A program made the position numbers and the translations under genes. DNA of 7,034 nucleotides, from the NCBI GenBank assembly GCA_030671945.1, contig DAOVHJ010000130.1:1-7034 (forward strand), in the 5' to 3' direction. The notes below the pieces were generated by a model, which worked only from the letters and a program-made list of their open reading frames with translations, searched no databases and was not told the DNA's origin. Below, piece after piece: positions 4,953-7,034 of this stretch. The stretch comes from Candidatus Heimdallarchaeota archaeon. Its GTDB lineage: Archaea; Asgardarchaeota; Heimdallarchaeia; JABLTI01. Numbering within the stretch: position 1 is the stretch's first letter; each line of letters begins with the position of its first letter.

Positions 4953-6419
4953 CTAAAGAAGAGCAACTTGTTTATTAAACTCAATAATTAACTCATCTAG
5001 TTTCGGAGCTATGCTGTAAATAGCGTTCCAATAATTCTCTTCATCATGCCATTGTTGATTTAATTCTTCAACGCTTTTACCTTGTTGTTCCACCCAGGTA
5101 AAATACTTCAAGTGATGAATCCGTTGTTTTTCAGTGTATCGTAATTCAATCATACTATCTGTTTTGATTCCTTGAAGGGAGCGATGGTAATCAATTGCAG
5201 CATCGATTTCTTTGTATTTCCCAAATTTCTCTTCATATTCTTTCAATCTTGATTGATACATTGTCATAGAATCAGTAAAGACTGTCATAATTGTGTCCTT
5301 TCTTGTCAACTCATAATACTTGGCAAATTTGATTGCCATTAAAAGATTTGCAAGACTAGATATTCCCAAAAGAGGTAGATTCGAAATGACTTTATTCGGT
5401 ACCATCATTTTCTCTAAATACTTTTGACCAGCTTCTTCATTGAATAATCTCATGAGGTTAATACAGTCTTTGTCATCAATTGCTATAACTAGATCTGTTT
5501 GTTTAACATTGTGAATCCAAGGAATGTGTTTATCACCAATTCCTTCTATTCGATGATATCCATAACCATTTAGGAGCATCGTAGGACATTGTAATGATTC
5601 ACCAGCTGCTGTTTTAGCTGATGGAAAAAATTTCTTTAGATAATCAGCAGAACCAAGTGTTCCTGCTGAACCTGTGGTTAAACATGTTCCACGAAACTTT
5701 GAACTACCAAGCTCTTTTTCTAAGACTTCTTTCATTGCAGGACCTGTTACCTCATGATGCCAAAGTTGATTACCAAAATCATCAAACTGATTGAAAATTT
5801 CAATCGTATCTCCCCTTTCTTGTTTGAGCTCCAAGCATTTATCAAAAATTTCCTTTACATTACTTTCTCCACCTGGAGTGATAATTATCTCTCCTGCGAC
5901 TGTTTTTAACCAATCAAATCTCTCTTGGGACATTTCTTCTGGCAAAATGGCTAAAGAACTACAAGCTAAGAGAGTTGCGTTATATGCTCCACCACGACAA
6001 TAATTGCCGGTAGATGGCCAAACTGCAATTTGCTTAGCTGGATTAAATTGACCAGTAACGAGTTTAGGAATTAAACATCCAAAAGTTGCACCAACTTTAT
6101 GAGAACCAGTAGGCATCCATTTACCCACAAGTGCAAAAATTCTTGCTTCAACACCAGTTAGTTCAGATGGTAGCTCAATATAATTTGGTAAATTAGTAAA
6201 TCCTCCACCCTTATCTACAGGTTCATTTTTCCATGTTATGCGAAAGAGATTCCTAGGGTGAACTTCCCACAAGCTTAAGAGTTTCAGTTCTTTCAAGATA
6301 CTACTTGGAATTTTATTGGGGTCTCTTTGTTGTTCAAAAGTAGGTATAATGATATTTTGTTTTCTTGCTCGTTTGACAACTTGCTTTAGGACTTCTTTAT
6401 TTTCTGTTAAATCAATCAA
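4953..6419 (-). CDS. Fold-type II PLP-dependent enzyme (TrpB / cysteine synthase-like), substrate unknown
   Basis: This 488-residue cytosolic enzyme has the tryptophan synthase beta / cysteine synthase fold. Visible elements: PTGSHKVGA (103-111), with Lys108 the likely Schiff-base lysine as in the TrpB GSHK motif; STGNYCRGG (136-144), the asparagine loop that binds PLP and substrate carboxylate; NQFDDFGNQLWHHEVTGPAM (210-229), matching the F-NP-N--H--TTGPE block of cysteine synthases; and GSAGTLGS (250-257), the PLP-phosphate loop. It is longer than cysteine synthase (about 310), with an N-terminal extension to about residue 95 and a charged, helical C-terminus from about 390. From memory, near-identical architecture occurs in clostridia and some archaea under names such as PLP-dependent protein subunit beta, with no settled reaction. 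The TTG start at 6419 is supported by GAGGT (6430-6426) six nt upstream. Elimination or replacement at an amino acid beta-carbon is likely but unproven. Confidence 0.85.
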   Translation of the reverse strand: MIDLTENKEVLKQVVKRARKQNIIIPTFEQQRDPNKIPSSILKELKLLSLWEVHPRNLFRITWKNEPVDKGGGFTNLPNYIELPSELTGVEARIFALVGKWMPTGSHKVGATFGCLIPKLVTGQFNPAKQIAVWPSTGNYCRGGAYNATLLACSSLAILPEEMSQERFDWLKTVAGEIIITPGGESNVKEIFDKCLELKQERGDTIEIFNQFDDFGNQLWHHEVTGPAMKEVLEKELGSSKFRGTCLTTGSAGTLGSADYLKKFFPSAKTAAGESLQCPTMLLNGYGYHRIEGIGDKHIPWIHNVKQTDLVIAIDDKDCINLMRLFNEEAGQKYLEKMMVPNKVISNLPLLGISSLANLLMAIKFAKYYELTRKDTIMTVFTDSMTMYQSRLKEYEEKFGKYKEIDAAIDYHRSLQGIKTDSMIELRYTEKQRIHHLKYFTWVEQQGKSVEELNQQWHDEENYWNAIYSIAPKLDELIIEFNKQVALL

Positions 6420-6548
6420 AATTATACCTCAAAAATCTCAGTCTTGATTAATTCTATCAATCATCACTAATATTTTTATTGTGAAATAGCTTTATTTGAT
6501 AGTTAGTAATAACACTGTTTCCATTACAGAAATTTACGAGGTCAATAA
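6420..6548. promoter_or_regulatory. Divergent intergenic promoter region with inverted repeat
   Basis: This 129-bp gap separates two divergent genes and must hold both promoters. AT-rich TATA-like sequence lies near its centre (TATTTTTATT, about 6471-6480), but I cannot assign a box to each direction. CTATCAA (6454-6460) and TTGATAG (6496-6502) are perfect 7-bp inverted repeats, centres 42 bp apart, flanking that AT-rich core. Both genes begin with GAGGT, a 6-nt spacer and TTG. No gene is seen in the gap. Confidence 0.4.
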
Positions 6549-7034
6549 TTGCAAGATAGTAATCAAATCAGCAAGGTGGAAAATAAAATCTTCACAAATG
6601 AACTCAAGAAATTTATTTTAAATAATGGAGCTTCGATAGTTGGGATTGCTGATCTTACAGTTTTGAATGATTATAAACATGAACCAGAAGTTCCAAGAGG
6701 ATTTTCTAGAGCTATTTCAATAGGAATCGGATTAACAGATGAGATAATAAACAAGATAACAAAAGGCCCTACAAAAGCATACGCAGAACTTTATCGAACA
6801 ACAAATGAAAAATTAAACAAAATAGCAACACAAACCGTAAAGCAATTAGAACGTAAGAGCTTCAAGACATTGAGAATTCCAGCATCACAAACTGTTAATC
6901 ATCAAAAGCGATATGGGAAATTCCCACACAAAACTGCGGCAATTTTAAGAGGTTTAGGTTGGATTGGTAAAAGTGCTTTATTGATCTCTTTTGACCTTGG
7001 ACCAAGAGTTCGTTTTGCAACAGTATTAACAAAC
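6549..7034 (+). CDS. QueG-like (COG1600-type) iron-sulfur protein, C-terminus missing
   Basis: I translated 162 codons, open to the right edge, from TTG at 6549, preceded by GAGGT (6538-6542) with a 6-nt spacer. An in-frame GTG at 6576 is a less favoured alternative. Residues 30-35 read IVGIAD, like the start of the QueG / double 4Fe-4S cluster family. The diagnostic block is HKTAAILRGLGWIGKSALL (127-145), then GPRVRFATVLT (151-161), which matches the HK-AA---GLGWIGK--LL-----GP-VR--T-LT signature directly before the two CxxCxxCxxxC cluster motifs. Those cysteines lie beyond the window and cannot be checked. Bacterial QueG reduces epoxyqueuosine in tRNA using cobalamin. Archaea typically make archaeosine instead, so this protein may be a relative with another reductive role. 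Confidence 0.8.
   Translation, partial: MQDSNQISKVENKIFTNELKKFILNNGASIVGIADLTVLNDYKHEPEVPRGFSRAISIGIGLTDEIINKITKGPTKAYAELYRTTNEKLNKIATQTVKQLERKSFKTLRIPASQTVNHQKRYGKFPHKTAAILRGLGWIGKSALLISFDLGPRVRFATVLTN

Noticed and set aside
5791..6003. Plus-strand open frame of 70 codons.
   Set aside because: It is antisense to the asparagine-loop region of the fold-type II PLP enzyme.
1..7034. CRISPR array, transposon ends, tRNA or defence island.
   Set aside because: No direct repeats with regular spacing, transposase motifs or tRNA-like cloverleaf were seen. The coding regions account for nearly all of the window and are housekeeping-like.

Overview
The window is AT-rich and mostly carries genes on the minus strand. 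It looks like the chromosome of an archaeon. It encodes three membrane or stalk subunits of an A/V-type ATPase (I, C and K). Gene starts are preceded by GAGGT or GGAGGT Shine-Dalgarno sequences and are often TTG. Upstream regions contain TATA-like boxes with A-rich, BRE-like flanks rather than -35/-10 pairs. An uncultivated lineage such as an Asgard archaeon is plausible, but this rests on general resemblance only. A bacterium with a V-type ATPase is not strictly excluded.

Layout, in the direction of minus-strand transcription (right to left). At 6419-4953 lies a fold-type II (tryptophan synthase beta / cysteine synthase-like) PLP enzyme of unassigned substrate, ending at an oligo-T stretch. 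After a promoter-like element come ATPase subunit C (4815-3742) and the proteolipid subunit K (about 3677-3309). K is closed by the best terminator in the window, a perfect 7-bp GC-rich hairpin followed by a T-rich tract. The 295-bp gap 3308-3014 holds this terminator and a TATA-like element flanked by an inverted repeat. Next is a fold-type I aminotransferase of the LysN/2-aminoadipate type (3013-1724). A 185-bp gap with a weak terminator-like hairpin and a TATA-like box follows. ATPase subunit I then starts at 1538 and runs off the left edge after 512 codons. On the plus strand, divergent from the fold-type II enzyme across a 129-bp intergenic region, a QueG-like iron-sulfur protein starts at 6549 and runs off the right edge.

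How the genes fit together: I, C and K belong to one rotary ATPase. K forms the rotating ring, C is the socket joining the central stalk to the ring, and I is the membrane stator carrying the ion half-channels. Their order (C, K, aminotransferase, I) differs from the common archaeal order I-K-E-C-F-A-B-D, and E is absent from its usual place between K and C. The catalytic and remaining stalk subunits must be encoded outside the window. The two PLP enzymes belong to unrelated folds and have no evident role in the ATPase. No CRISPR array, tRNA, rRNA, insertion sequence or defence system is seen. The most interesting points are the apparent AUU start and signal-peptide-like N-terminus of subunit K, the interrupted ATPase cluster, the inverted repeat around the aminotransferase promoter, and the two enzymes of unassigned function.
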